37,544 nt of DNA from Pseudanabaena sp. M085S1SP2A07QC (lineage in GTDB: Bacteria > Cyanobacteriota > Cyanobacteriia > Pseudanabaenales > Pseudanabaenaceae), in contig JADBWK010000037.1 of the NCBI GenBank assembly GCA_020404895.1, positions 1 through 37,544 on the forward strand, written 5' to 3'. A program made the translations under genes and the position numbers. Below the pieces are notes generated by a model. The model did no database searches and was not told where the DNA came from. It was given only the letters and a program-made list of their open reading frames with translations. Within the stretch, counting starts at the first letter, position 1. Every line of letters starts with the position of its first letter. Below, piece by piece: positions 16,837 to 24,118 of the stretch.

Positions 16837-19794
16837 ATGATTTATGAGGAATTACAACATTTAATTAAACAAGCTGCTGCTAACAAAGTAACATACCTCA
16901 ATTTAGCTAATACATCCTTAGATTTTTTTCCAAAGTCAATTGGACAACTTACTCATCTGGCAAGCCTTGACCTTAGTGGTAATCGATTAACAAGACTTCC
17001 AGAATCAATTGGACAACTTACTAATCTCACAAGCCTTGACCTTAGCGCCAATCAATTAACAAGCCTTCCAGATACAATTGGACAACTTACTAACCTCACA
17101 AGCCTTGAACTTAGCTACAATCAATTAGCAAGTCTTCCAAAGTCAATTGGACAACTTACTCATCTGGCAAGCCTTGACCTTAGTGTTAATCGATTAACAA
17201 GACTTCCAGAATCAATTGGACAACTTACTAATCTCACAAGTTTTTCCCTTAGTGGTAATCGATTAACAAGCCTTCCAGATGCAATTGGACAACTTACTAA
17301 TCTCACAAGCCTTGACCTTAGCGGCAATCAATTAACAAGCCTTCTAGATACAATTGGACAACTTACTAATCTCACAAGTTTTTCCCTTAGTGGTAATCAA
17401 TTAACAAGCCTTCCAGATGCAATTGGACAACTTACTAATCTCACAAGTTTTTACCTTAGTGGCAATCAATTAACAAGTCTTCCAAAGTCAATTGAACAAC
17501 TTACTAATCTTATCAGTCTTTACCTTAGTGACAATCAATTAACAAGCCTTCCAGATGCAATTGGACAACTTACTAATCTCACAAGCCTTTACCTTAGTGG
17601 CAATCAATTAACAAGCCTTCCAGATGCAATTGGACAACTTACTAACCTCACAAGCCTTGAACTTAGCTACAATCAATTAACAAGCCTTCCAGATGCAATT
17701 GGACAACTTACTAACCTCGCCAGTCTTGACTTAGGCTTTAATCTATTAACAAGCCTTCCAGAATGGATTGGACAATTTACTAATCTTCGATCTCTTGAAC
17801 TTAGATATAATTATTTAATGAAGTTGCCCCCAGAATTTGGTAAATTACGGCTTACTCGACTAACATTTGGCAACAATCCTTGGCAAAACCTCCCGCCAGA
17901 AATTAGACGTGGTGGTGTAAAAGCAATTCTGAGATTTTGTCAGCAACTGACTGATGAAGTTGATCATCTTTATGAAGCCAAGCTTTTGATTATTGGGGAA
18001 GGCGGAGCAGGCAAAACCACGCTAACCAAGAAAATTCAAGATTGTGATTATCAACTTCAATCTGATGAAGTTTCGACAGAAGGCATTGATGTGATCCGTT
18101 GGCATTTCCCTCTTCCAAATGGCAAAGAATTTCGTGTGAATATTTGGGATTTTGGCGGTCAAGAGATTTATCATGCCACCCATCAGTTCTTTCTAACCAA
18201 GCGATCTCTCTATGCCTTAGTTGCCGATACTCGCAAAGAAGACACCGATTTTTATTACTGGCTGAATGTTGCCGAATTATTGAGTGAGAATAGTCCTTTG
18301 CTGATCATCAAAAATGAAAAGCAGGAGCGTAAACGAGAAATTAATGAGAGACAATTGCGTGGTGAATTTACCAATCTCAAAGAAACCATTGCTACTAACT
18401 TTGCTACTAATCGCGGCTTGCCTGACATTCTCAACAAGATTCAGCATTACATTCAAAACCTCCCCCACGTTGGGACAGAACTCCCAAAAAGCTGGGTTAA
18501 AGTACGAGAAGCATTAGAAAAGAGCGATCGCAACTATATCAGCTTAGATGAATACTTGAAAATTTGTGAAGAAAACGGTTTTACGCAACAAGAAGACGCT
18601 CTGCAATTAAGCGGTTATCTCCACGATCTCGGAGTCTGTCTGCATTTCCAAGATGATGATCTGCTAACACGCACCGTCATTCTCAAACCAACATGGGGAA
18701 CTGATGCCGTCTACAAAGTGCTAGACAATGCTCAAGTCGTGGAAGCTCTAGGCAGATTTACCCGTGAGGATTTGAAAATAATCTGGCATGAAGATAAATA
18801 CACCACTATGCGACCCGAACTTTTGCGCCTGATGATGAACTTCAAACTTTGCTACGAGATTCGTGGCTCCCAGAATGTCTATATTGCACCTCAATTGTTG
18901 ACTCCCAACCAACCAGAATATACATGGGATGAAGTAGAGAATTTGTTCTTGCGCTATGAATACGAATTTATGCCCAAAGGCATCCTTACACGTTTCATTG
19001 TAGAAATGCATTCTGCGATCGAACATCCAACCCTCGTATGGAAAACAGGAGTAGTATTATGCAAAGATGGCGCAAGAGCAGAGATTATTGAGCTATATCG
19101 CTATCACAAAGGCGAGATCCGCATTAGGCTATCAGGCAAACGCAAACGAGATTTACTCACCACGGTCAGACATGAACTCGATAAAATTCACGCTTCTTAC
19201 GAGCGCCTCAAGTATAAAACCTTAGTTCCATGCAACTGCTCTACTTGTGGAAATAGCCAAACCCCATTCTTTTTCGATCTGAAACGTCTCTACAATTTTT
19301 TAGATACAGATAAACCTCAAATTCAGTGTTACGACAGTGGCGATGATGTCGAAGTTCGAGGTTTAATTGACGATATTATAAAAACTAGTCCGCGATCTAC
19401 TAACCCTATGTCAGATAGTAAATATAACTTTCCGAAAGCCGAAATTGTTCAGATTATTGAAAATAATTCAGGCGAGGTCATTGCTAAAAAGTATGCTAAC
19501 GATCCAGCATTTACAGATGCTCTGAGCGAGATCGTACAAATCCTAACAACATTGCAACAAAATCATCCAACTGCTACTGAAAAAGAAGCAGTTGAAATTA
19601 TTGAAGCAGAATTTCAAGTGATTAAAATCAATCAACCCAACAAATGGAAAACCTTTCAACGCGATCTCTTAAATTCAGAACGTTGGTTAAAAGGTGGCAA
19701 ATCTGCCCTCAGTGAAACCGCTAAGCACTACCTAGAAGATAGCGTATTTGCTAAAGCCTTTCTAGCTTTCCTTGATGGTTTCAGTGCAGAATAA
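16837..19794 (+). CDS. Roco protein: leucine-rich repeats, Roc GTPase, COR domain
   Basis: A 985-residue protein. Residues 15-360 contain 15 leucine-rich repeats, mostly of exactly 23 residues with the form LxLSGNQLTSLPDAIGQLTN. The Roc GTPase follows: P-loop GEGGAGKTT (Gly387, Lys393, Thr394), switch motif DFGGQE (438-443) and a G4-region variant KNEKQ (492-496), the form I associate with cyanobacterial members rather than the textbook NKxD. The COR region (about 545-840) includes LKPTWGTDAVYKVL and a Cys cluster PCNCSTC (Cys799, 801, 804) that may bind zinc. A C-terminal helical domain (about 865-985) resembles tails found on cyanobacterial STAND and pentapeptide proteins. Roco proteins are GTP-controlled dimers of the LRRK2 kind; bacterial roles are largely unknown. 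The gene stands alone with one HIP1 site near 18522. Confidence 0.92.
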   Translation: MIYEELQHLIKQAAANKVTYLNLANTSLDFFPKSIGQLTHLASLDLSGNRLTRLPESIGQLTNLTSLDLSANQLTSLPDTIGQLTNLTSLELSYNQLASLPKSIGQLTHLASLDLSVNRLTRLPESIGQLTNLTSFSLSGNRLTSLPDAIGQLTNLTSLDLSGNQLTSLLDTIGQLTNLTSFSLSGNQLTSLPDAIGQLTNLTSFYLSGNQLTSLPKSIEQLTNLISLYLSDNQLTSLPDAIGQLTNLTSLYLSGNQLTSLPDAIGQLTNLTSLELSYNQLTSLPDAIGQLTNLASLDLGFNLLTSLPEWIGQFTNLRSLELRYNYLMKLPPEFGKLRLTRLTFGNNPWQNLPPEIRRGGVKAILRFCQQLTDEVDHLYEAKLLIIGEGGAGKTTLTKKIQDCDYQLQSDEVSTEGIDVIRWHFPLPNGKEFRVNIWDFGGQEIYHATHQFFLTKRSLYALVADTRKEDTDFYYWLNVAELLSENSPLLIIKNEKQERKREINERQLRGEFTNLKETIATNFATNRGLPDILNKIQHYIQNLPHVGTELPKSWVKVREALEKSDRNYISLDEYLKICEENGFTQQEDALQLSGYLHDLGVCLHFQDDDLLTRTVILKPTWGTDAVYKVLDNAQVVEALGRFTREDLKIIWHEDKYTTMRPELLRLMMNFKLCYEIRGSQNVYIAPQLLTPNQPEYTWDEVENLFLRYEYEFMPKGILTRFIVEMHSAIEHPTLVWKTGVVLCKDGARAEIIELYRYHKGEIRIRLSGKRKRDLLTTVRHELDKIHASYERLKYKTLVPCNCSTCGNSQTPFFFDLKRLYNFLDTDKPQIQCYDSGDDVEVRGLIDDIIKTSPRSTNPMSDSKYNFPKAEIVQIIENNSGEVIAKKYANDPAFTDALSEIVQILTTLQQNHPTATEKEAVEIIEAEFQVIKINQPNKWKTFQRDLLNSERWLKGGKSALSETAKHYLEDSVFAKAFLAFLDGFSAE
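16900..17850 (+). repeat. 69-base tandem repeats coding for the leucine-rich repeats
   Basis: The repeat region of the Roco gene is a DNA-level tandem array. The core CAATTGGACAACTTACTAA recurs every 69 bases with almost no silent changes. A larger duplication of three units is visible: the stretch beginning CAAAGTCAATTGGACAACTT occurs at 16931 and again at 17138, exactly 207 bases apart. This indicates recent unit gain by unequal recombination or slippage. Confidence 0.85.
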
Positions 19795-19891
19795 ACCGTA
19801 GTCACTCACTACAACTATGTCTGCAAAAGATTTATTCCATGAAGTGGTTAAGCAAAAAACTTTGATTGTGGTTAGTTAGCTAGGCGATCGC

Positions 19892-19924
19892 TTACAATAA
19901 CCTCATTAGCAAGTTATAAATTTT
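19892..19924 (+). promoter_or_regulatory. leader element shared by two toxin-antitoxin modules, copy 1
   Basis: TTACAATAACC followed by AGCAAGTTATAAATTTT lies 17 bases before the antitoxin start at 19942. A very similar block precedes the next module at 20453-20487. TACAAT could be the -10 box; no consensus -35 is evident. It is preceded by a HIP1 octamer. Confidence 0.45.
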
Positions 19925-19941
19925 GAATAACACTCAAGCTT

Positions 19942-20172
19942 ATGACCACAGTAGAACTTCGCAATCAAATTGATGAATATATCGATAGCTTATCCCCCGA
20001 ACGGCTCAGAGTAGCTGTAGATTTTTTGGCATATCTTGCTGAACGTGAAAGCCAAGAAGCAACTGATGAACTATTAAGGATTCCAAGATTTATGGACTCT
20101 TTAGAAAAAGCAGAAGCTAAAGTTTCCACAGGCAGCTATCGTAACTGGAGAGATATTCGCAGAGATGTATGA
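19942..20172 (+). CDS. antitoxin of a RelBE-like pair
   Basis: A 76-residue acidic protein. The N-terminal helix LRNQIDEYIDSLSPERLRVA and then VDFLAYLAERE are typical of small cyanobacterial antitoxins encoded just before RelE-like toxins. The C-terminal tail from about residue 48 (SLEKAEAKVSTGSYRNWRDI) would be the flexible toxin-binding part. Its last eight bases overlap the toxin gene start at 20165, so the two are translationally coupled. The upstream leader resembles that of the next toxin-antitoxin module. Activity is inferred from gene order and size; there is no obvious DNA-binding motif beyond the N-terminal helices. Confidence 0.8.
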   Translation: MTTVELRNQIDEYIDSLSPERLRVAVDFLAYLAERESQEATDELLRIPRFMDSLEKAEAKVSTGSYRNWRDIRRDV

Positions 20173-20428
20173 AGTCCGACTGTCTCCTGAAGCCCAAAAC
20201 TTTTACAACAAAACCTCACTTGCAACTGTCAAAAAGATTAACAAGTGTCTGCTAATTCTCGAACAAACTCCATACAACCACCCAAACATCACCGCCTTGA
20301 GAGGAAATTTAGCAGGACGCTATCGTTATCGGATTGGTGACTATCGCATAGTCTATCTAGTTGACGAAGACTCAAAAGTGGTATCCGTTACCCTCATTGC
20401 CCATCGCAGTAAAGTATATGACGATTAG
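20165..20428 (+). CDS. RelE/ParE-superfamily toxin
   Basis: An 87-residue basic protein with the RelE core: MYEVRLSPEAQNFYNK at the N-terminus, a central LRGNLAGRYRYRIGDYRIVY (45-64) and a C-terminal IAHRSKVYDD (78-87). The Arg residues of the central strands (52, 54, 56, 61), His80, Arg81 and Tyr85 correspond to the residues RelE-type ribonucleases use to cut mRNA on the ribosome. Inhibition of gyrase, as by ParE, cannot be excluded by eye, but the RYR-IGDYR-VY pattern and terminal HR-VY favour RelE. It overlaps its antitoxin gene by eight bases. Confidence 0.88.
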   Translation: MYEVRLSPEAQNFYNKTSLATVKKINKCLLILEQTPYNHPNITALRGNLAGRYRYRIGDYRIVYLVDEDSKVVSVTLIAHRSKVYDD

Positions 20429-20452
20429 GACGCTTAAATTTTGGGTGAGTGG

Positions 20453-20487
20453 TTACAATAGCGTTATCCAGCAAGTTATAAGTTTTA
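20453..20487 (+). promoter_or_regulatory. leader element shared by two toxin-antitoxin modules, copy 2
   Basis: TTACAATAGCG followed by AGCAAGTTATAAGTTTT, matching the element at 19892-19924, 13 bases before the next start codon at 20501. The outer blocks (TTACAATA and AGCAAGTTATAA) are identical and the middle differs, as expected of a conserved promoter or operator rather than of coding sequence. Confidence 0.45.
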
Positions 20488-20500
20488 ATGAATCAGTGCT

Positions 20501-20722
20501 ATGACTAACAAGCAATCTGAAAGTTTTAGATTTAACTCTTCCGTATTTAGCGTTGTTAACTTAAATAATGAAGACACAGAAGATAAAACTTACTGGCTCC
20601 AAAAAAGTCCTCGCGATCGCTTAATTGCATTGGAATATCTACGTCAAGTAATGTATGGCTATGATCCAAATACCACCCGACTTCAAAGAGTTTTTGAGAT
20701 TGCTAAATTTCCATCAAGTTGA
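20501..20722 (+). CDS. small partner of the nucleotidyltransferase (putative antitoxin)
   Basis: A 73-residue protein ending in a segment of the form SPRDRLIALEYLRQVMYGYD (36-55), then TTRLQRVFEIA. That arrangement recurs in small cyanobacterial proteins encoded directly before AbiEii/MNT-like nucleotidyltransferases. The start of the nucleotidyltransferase gene (20655) lies inside this gene in another frame, an overlap of 68 bases that links their translation. I infer the antitoxin or accessory subunit role from this position; the biochemical role is not known to me. Confidence 0.7.
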   Translation: MTNKQSESFRFNSSVFSVVNLNNEDTEDKTYWLQKSPRDRLIALEYLRQVMYGYDPNTTRLQRVFEIAKFPSS

Positions 20723-21104
20723 ATACCTGCTAATTGGTGGGTATGCCGTTGGATACTATGGCTTTGTCAGAGCTACAGGCGACATGGATGTATGGGTCAA
20801 AATCAATCCAGACAATGCCATCAAAGTTGTCAGCGCCTTAAAAGAATTTGGTTTTGCAGTTCCAGAATTATCTCCTGAACTTTTCTTAAAGGAAGATCAA
20901 ATTGTGCGGATGGGAGTTCCACCTTTGCGATTAGAAATTCTCACAACCATCTCAGGAGTTGAATTTACAGCCTGTTTTAAAAATCGCCTCATAGCTCAAA
21001 TTGACGATCTGGATGTGAACTTAATCAATCTAGAAGATTTGAAACTAAATAAACGAGCCAGTAGAAGACTTAAAGATCTATTGGATTTAGAAAATCTCCC
21101 ATAA
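20655..21104 (+). CDS. AbiEii/MNT-like nucleotidyltransferase (putative toxin)
   Basis: A 149-residue minimal nucleotidyltransferase. Residues 24-47 hold the family motif: YLLIGGYAV, then ATGDMDVW, giving the GG...DxD catalytic signature with Gly28, Gly29, Asp43 and Asp45. The C-terminus (LEDLKLNKRASRRLKDLLDL) is the usual closing helix of this family, slightly altered. Relatives (AbiEii, MenT, MNT) modify tRNA or their partner by nucleotide transfer, in toxin-antitoxin or phage-exclusion systems. ATG 20655 gives MAMIQIPPDF; ATG 20661 is also possible. Its end abuts the broken end of a PRTRC gene on the opposite strand. Confidence 0.82.
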   Translation: MAMIQIPPDFKEFLRLLNFHQVEYLLIGGYAVGYYGFVRATGDMDVWVKINPDNAIKVVSALKEFGFAVPELSPELFLKEDQIVRMGVPPLRLEILTTISGVEFTACFKNRLIAQIDDLDVNLINLEDLKLNKRASRRLKDLLDLENLP

Positions 21105-21217
21105 CCCGCGATCTCAATCCCTGCGATGATGTGCTGAATCAGTCCCGCACTATAGGTAATCGGCAATACTGTGTTTGCGGTAACTGTGTGTTTTTGAACG
21201 TGTTCTAATAATTTCAT
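21105..21217 (-). pseudogene. 5' fragment of a PRTRC system protein A-like gene
   Basis: An ATG at 21217 overlaps the stop of the PRTRC_B gene as ATGA (21217-21214), the usual sign of a coupled next gene in this operon. The frame reads MKLLEHVQKHTVTANTVLPI and on to LIQHIIAGIEIAG, which resembles the N-terminus of PRTRC protein A (a JAB/Mov34-domain protein of some 200 residues or more). Family-like sequence stops after about 37 residues, at the end of the nucleotidyltransferase gene on the other strand. The frame stays open antisense to that gene down to 20996 but without family resemblance. I read this as a gene cut by insertion of the toxin-antitoxin DNA. The assignment to A rests on position and a short match. 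Confidence 0.5.
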
Positions 21218-21921
21218 CGGTTTATAATCATATTGATCGCTACCTTCACTGAAGAGCCACATCGGACAAGATCGGCGATTGGATAGCGGTTGGATTTCTG
21301 GAGTTGTAATAGCTTCAAACGAATATCTTGTGGATGGGAAGTTGATTTGCCATTCACAAGATGATTGCTGAAAGGTGCATTCATAAACACCTGCCATGCT
21401 TCAGCTAGTTTCTCTATTCCTTCTAATTGACTAGAAAAGCTATTTTCATTACCCATACAGATTCTGCCATCACCGTAGATATTCGGTAATGGCACATGGT
21501 AAATAGGAGCCTCTGCATTGAAGATTTTGAAGTTAGTTGCCCAAACATAACAACTATCACCACAGAGCATAAACACTAAACCCATCATCGGGATGGTCAA
21601 AGCGATCGGCTCTCCGTCTTCAGTTAAATTCGTGAACGTAAATGTCCGTCTTGCAGGCGGTATAAACTGTACGAACCATTGTCCTTGCTTACAGATACCC
21701 AATCGCTGTACGCCACTGGGTATCCATCCTGAGTCAATTTGTTCATGTTGAAATGCGGCTCTGACAGTTTCGGGTGATAGAAATTTATAGGTTTCTTTTC
21801 CTGCATCTCGATATTGAAAGCAGTAATGTCCGCCTTTCAGAAATAGCAGTTTTGCATCTGCTTCTATCAGTGGATACCCATCAGGATTGAGGACATCTTG
21901 CATCGGATTTATGGTTAACAT
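21214..21921 (-). CDS. PRTRC system protein B-like
   Basis: A 235-residue protein. The best mark is in the C-terminal half: PIYHVPLPNIYGDGRICMGN (about 158-177), then an acidic helix with AEAWQVFMNAPFSNHLVNG, the pattern of PRTRC protein B (TIGR03737: tyrosine-proline-rich strand, DG-C-GN, then a helix ending in F-NH). PRTRC genes (ParB-related, ThiF-related cassette) occur on plasmids and integrative elements, function unknown; B may be a ubiquitin-E2-like fold working with the ThiF-type E1 and JAB protein of the cassette. A GGTTCCTCCTT-type purine-rich Shine-Dalgarno (minus strand AAGGAGGAACC) precedes ATG 21921. It is translationally coupled to the truncated gene downstream. Confidence 0.7.
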   Translation of the reverse strand: MLTINPMQDVLNPDGYPLIEADAKLLFLKGGHYCFQYRDAGKETYKFLSPETVRAAFQHEQIDSGWIPSGVQRLGICKQGQWFVQFIPPARRTFTFTNLTEDGEPIALTIPMMGLVFMLCGDSCYVWATNFKIFNAEAPIYHVPLPNIYGDGRICMGNENSFSSQLEGIEKLAEAWQVFMNAPFSNHLVNGKSTSHPQDIRLKLLQLQKSNRYPIADLVRCGSSVKVAINMIINR

Positions 21922-21931
21922 TGGTTCCTCC

Positions 21932-22696
21932 TTATCCCGCTAATGCATGGGTGATATATTGAGAATGTAGTTGGGGAATAGGTTCTTTACACCTGTTCCA
22001 CAGCCTCACTACTTTGACGCAGTTTTGAGAGTCCTTATCTAGCCATTCGATAAATTCTCTGTATTCCTTCATGATTGTCTGAGCGTCTGTATATGATTCT
22101 CTCAGTATGTCAATCACCTCTACCGTCCAATCAGCATCAGTGATTTCGCTTTCGTAGGTCATATCCAGCCAGATATTATCCGTTGACTGGGTTAACATCT
22201 CCATCGCCAATGGCAATCGAGAGATCATTCCCCTCGCCTTTTTTGCCTCTTGACGTAAAAGCACATCGGATATGTAATCTACGACTGGGGGCAATTCTTT
22301 GCCCAGTTCGCTTTCTACGCCATCCCATACTTCACTACTGATGTCATGAATTAGGCACATCAGAAATTTCTCGGTTGCACCTAATCCTTCAAATTCGTCG
22401 TAGTACCATGAAGTACCAATTGGGTCTATTGGTATATAGGCTGTACGTTCCAAATCTGTCATTACTAAGGGTAAAGGAAAGAACTGCTCGTCCACTAAAG
22501 TCAGAAATTCGATTTCTTTCTCGCTATAGTCTTCGGGTTTTGTAAAGGCTAGGCTGGCTGTGGTTTGCAGATATTTCTCTGGATAGTAATGCTGATATAG
22601 TCGCAACATATTTGCACGTTGCTGCATGGATTCAAGGTAATCGGCGGCTCTTTCCGATGTGTGGGAACACATCCACTGGAATTTGGCTTTGTCCAT
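21932..22696 (-). CDS. PRTRC cassette protein at the F position
   Basis: A 254-residue acidic protein between the C and B genes of the cassette, where PRTRC protein F usually lies. The sequence is mostly helical, rich in Glu, Asp, Trp and Tyr, with PIDPIGTSWYYDEFEGLG near residue 90 and a Trp-rich acidic stretch WTVEVIDILRES near 190. It has no membrane helix and no catalytic motif that I recognise. The gene lies 10 bases from the B gene and about one base from the 83-residue gene upstream, so all are probably one transcript. Assignment to F is by position only. Confidence 0.5.
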   Translation of the reverse strand: MDKAKFQWMCSHTSERAADYLESMQQRANMLRLYQHYYPEKYLQTTASLAFTKPEDYSEKEIEFLTLVDEQFFPLPLVMTDLERTAYIPIDPIGTSWYYDEFEGLGATEKFLMCLIHDISSEVWDGVESELGKELPPVVDYISDVLLRQEAKKARGMISRLPLAMEMLTQSTDNIWLDMTYESEITDADWTVEVIDILRESYTDAQTIMKEYREFIEWLDKDSQNCVKVVRLWNRCKEPIPQLHSQYITHALAG

Positions 22697-22697
22697 T

Positions 22698-22949
22698 CTA
22701 GAATCCTCTGATTACCGCAGGGGCAGCGATCGGGTGCGCCTTTTTTAAGTTGTCTAGCGATCGCTGCAATAAACAACTATTTTGCTTGGACAATATTGTT
22801 GCTTCAGTAAAGTTTTCTAGCTCAATTTCACCGATTTCGATTAGTTGCTGTCCTTGACGCTCGTGCTGCTCGATCTCCCATAGTATTTCTAGCAAGGGAT
22901 TGATAAATTCATTGGCTGTAATCAAACTGGTCAGGACTAGCTCGGACAT
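22698..22949 (-). CDS. small PRTRC-associated hypothetical protein
   Basis: An 83-residue, strongly helical acidic protein (NPLLEILWEIEQHERQGQQL, then IGEIELENFTEAT). Neither motif nor family is recognised. It sits between the C gene (two bases away) and the F-position gene (one base away), so it is translated from the same operon. Its last residues (AHPIAAPAVIRGF) are encoded just before the next start. It may be a lineage-specific insertion into the PRTRC order or a small coiled-coil partner of a neighbour. Confidence 0.55.
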   Translation of the reverse strand: MSELVLTSLITANEFINPLLEILWEIEQHERQGQQLIEIGEIELENFTEATILSKQNSCLLQRSLDNLKKAHPIAAPAVIRGF

Positions 22950-22951
22950 GC

Positions 22952-23161
22952 TTAGCCCTTTGGTCCTGCTTGTTTACAGATATCCACGAGGACATCTCCA
23001 TTCGCTTGAACTGTTCGCCGAATTAGTGAGTTTTTGATTCCTTCAAAATACTGACTGAGCGTAGCCTTGATTTGCTCATCACTGCTACCAATTTCGGGTG
23101 GCACTGGGATGGTTTGTCCTTCAACTTTGATGCTGTAGTTAGGTGTAGTGGTTGTATTCAT
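22952..23161 (-). CDS. PRTRC system protein C-like (ubiquitin-like small protein)
   Basis: A 69-residue protein: strand YSIKVEGQTIPVPP, helix EQIKATLSQYFEGI, strands LIRRTVQANGDVLVDI, and a basic end KQAGPKG. That is the usual pattern of PRTRC protein C (TIGR03738): about 70 residues, a P-P/D-P turn, a central helix and a terminal Gly-x-Lys-Gly. The fold and the terminal Gly make a ubiquitin-like substrate for the cassette's E1-like ThiF protein plausible; that is inference. It overlaps the upstream gene by four bases (ATGA). Confidence 0.7.
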   Translation of the reverse strand: MNTTTTPNYSIKVEGQTIPVPPEIGSSDEQIKATLSQYFEGIKNSLIRRTVQANGDVLVDICKQAGPKG

Positions 23162-23502
23162 AGTTGTAGAGCCTGTTGATGTAATTTAGAAGATGCTGGT
23201 GTGGTTTTCTTTGGAAAATTTCCCAATTCAAGTTTTACTGGTATTTTCTGTTCTTCCTCAATTGATTCATCGGGTTCAATTGGAGAGGCTAGGTCACTCT
23301 CAGCATAGGCTCGGATGATTTCTGCTAGTGGCGCTGGGATCGGCGTTAGCGCTGATAAAGCGATCGTGCGGATTAGTGGTCTTCCCAAATCTCGGCAAAT
23401 GGAAATAATCACCAGCCTTTCTAGTGATTGTTCGGTTTCAGGTAAAATTTCAATGCATAGCCGCAGTCGGCTTTGATCTAGGTCTATTACTTCGTTGGTC
23501 AT
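23158..23502 (-). CDS. PRTRC cassette protein at the E position
   Basis: A 114-residue protein starting MTNEVIDLDQSRL at ATG 23502; a GTG at 23511 would add three residues. The N-terminal half is hydrophobic helix and strand (LCIEILPETEQSLERLVIIS); the C-terminal half is acidic then basic and disordered (IEPDESIEEEQKIP). It opens the operon and overlaps the C gene by four bases, the place that PRTRC protein E holds in other cassettes. I saw no motif proving E. Upstream lies the bidirectional terminator at 23599-23635, so the promoter must sit between about 23503 and 23595. Confidence 0.5.
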   Translation of the reverse strand: MTNEVIDLDQSRLRLCIEILPETEQSLERLVIISICRDLGRPLIRTIALSALTPIPAPLAEIIRAYAESDLASPIEPDESIEEEQKIPVKLELGNFPKKTTPASSKLHQQALQL

Positions 23503-23598
23503 GGTTTTCACGCTGTTGAACTTATACGCTTTTACACAAGCACTGGCGCTAGCCTATTTGTTCTAAAAATTCATAGCATCGGACTTCCCTATTGTAAA

Positions 23599-23635
23599 AA
23601 AAAGTAAAACCCTCACAGTGAGGATTTTACTTTTT
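23599..23635. terminator. bidirectional Rho-independent terminator
   Basis: An almost perfect hairpin: AAAGTAAAA-C-CCTCAC on the left (23601-23616) pairs with GTGAGG-A-TTTTACTTT (23618-23633), with one C/A mismatch and a minimal loop. A and T runs on both sides give a T-tract in either direction. It ends the 142-residue gene on the minus strand, four bases past its stop, and shields the PRTRC operon. Confidence 0.8.
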
Positions 23636-23639
23636 CTAC

Positions 23640-24068
23640 TTAGGCTGCGGTTTTCATCCGTTTTGGCTGGGATTTGATGCCAACGGGGATAGGACTGTGC
23701 GAAGGGAAAACCCGCAGACGCTCTTCTGTAAACACCCGAAACTTCGCTGTATGATTCTTGCCGCTATTGTTCGCAACCAGATAAACTCTTGCGTCAACGA
23801 TCGCTTCAATTGTCGCATCGGGCATTTCTGGTCGTGGATATAATGGGAACTCAGTGCTGCGCTCCTGCAAGAATAATTCCACAAGACTCGTAAACTTTTG
23901 CTTAGCTTGGAGAATGTCGATATCAACAATCAGCTTGGCTCTAGACCATGTTACAAATGCTTGTTGCTCCATGCTGTCACTGCTTTTGGGTTTGCAACTC
24001 CATTGAACACTTTTCTTCGAGACTCGTGGCAATAGTAAACATTGATAGCCTTTATGTGAGTAAATCAT
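23640..24068 (-). CDS. hypothetical protein of the plasmid module
   Basis: A 142-residue basic protein. ATG 24068 is chosen because AGAAGG lies six bases upstream on the coding strand, whereas the ORF could open at 24134 inside a terminator hairpin (24119-24163). The product begins MIYSHKGYQCLLLPRVSKKS, with a strand-rich first part, then a helical middle (VDIDILQAKQKFTSLVELF) and a basic C-terminus with PKRMKTAA. No signal peptide is present once the correct start is used; the hydrophobic stretch of the longer version would be misleading. It is flanked on both sides by terminator-like hairpins, so it is probably transcribed alone. I do not recognise it. Confidence 0.6.
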   Translation of the reverse strand: MIYSHKGYQCLLLPRVSKKSVQWSCKPKSSDSMEQQAFVTWSRAKLIVDIDILQAKQKFTSLVELFLQERSTEFPLYPRPEMPDATIEAIVDARVYLVANNSGKNHTAKFRVFTEERLRVFPSHSPIPVGIKSQPKRMKTAA

Positions 24069-24118
24069 CGTAACCTTCTTTTCATCTAGTTGGGCATGAA
24101 CTTCAAGCGATAGCGATA

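Noticed and set aside
16900-17850. Regular repeats resembling a CRISPR array
   Set aside because: The period is 69 bases throughout with no unique spacers, and it encodes in-frame leucine-rich repeats of the Roco protein.
20996-21104. Continuation of the PRTRC A-like frame antisense to the nucleotidyltransferase as a real gene
   Set aside because: The part after about residue 37 is a low-complexity Ser/Leu/Arg mirror of the toxin's coding strand and has no family resemblance.
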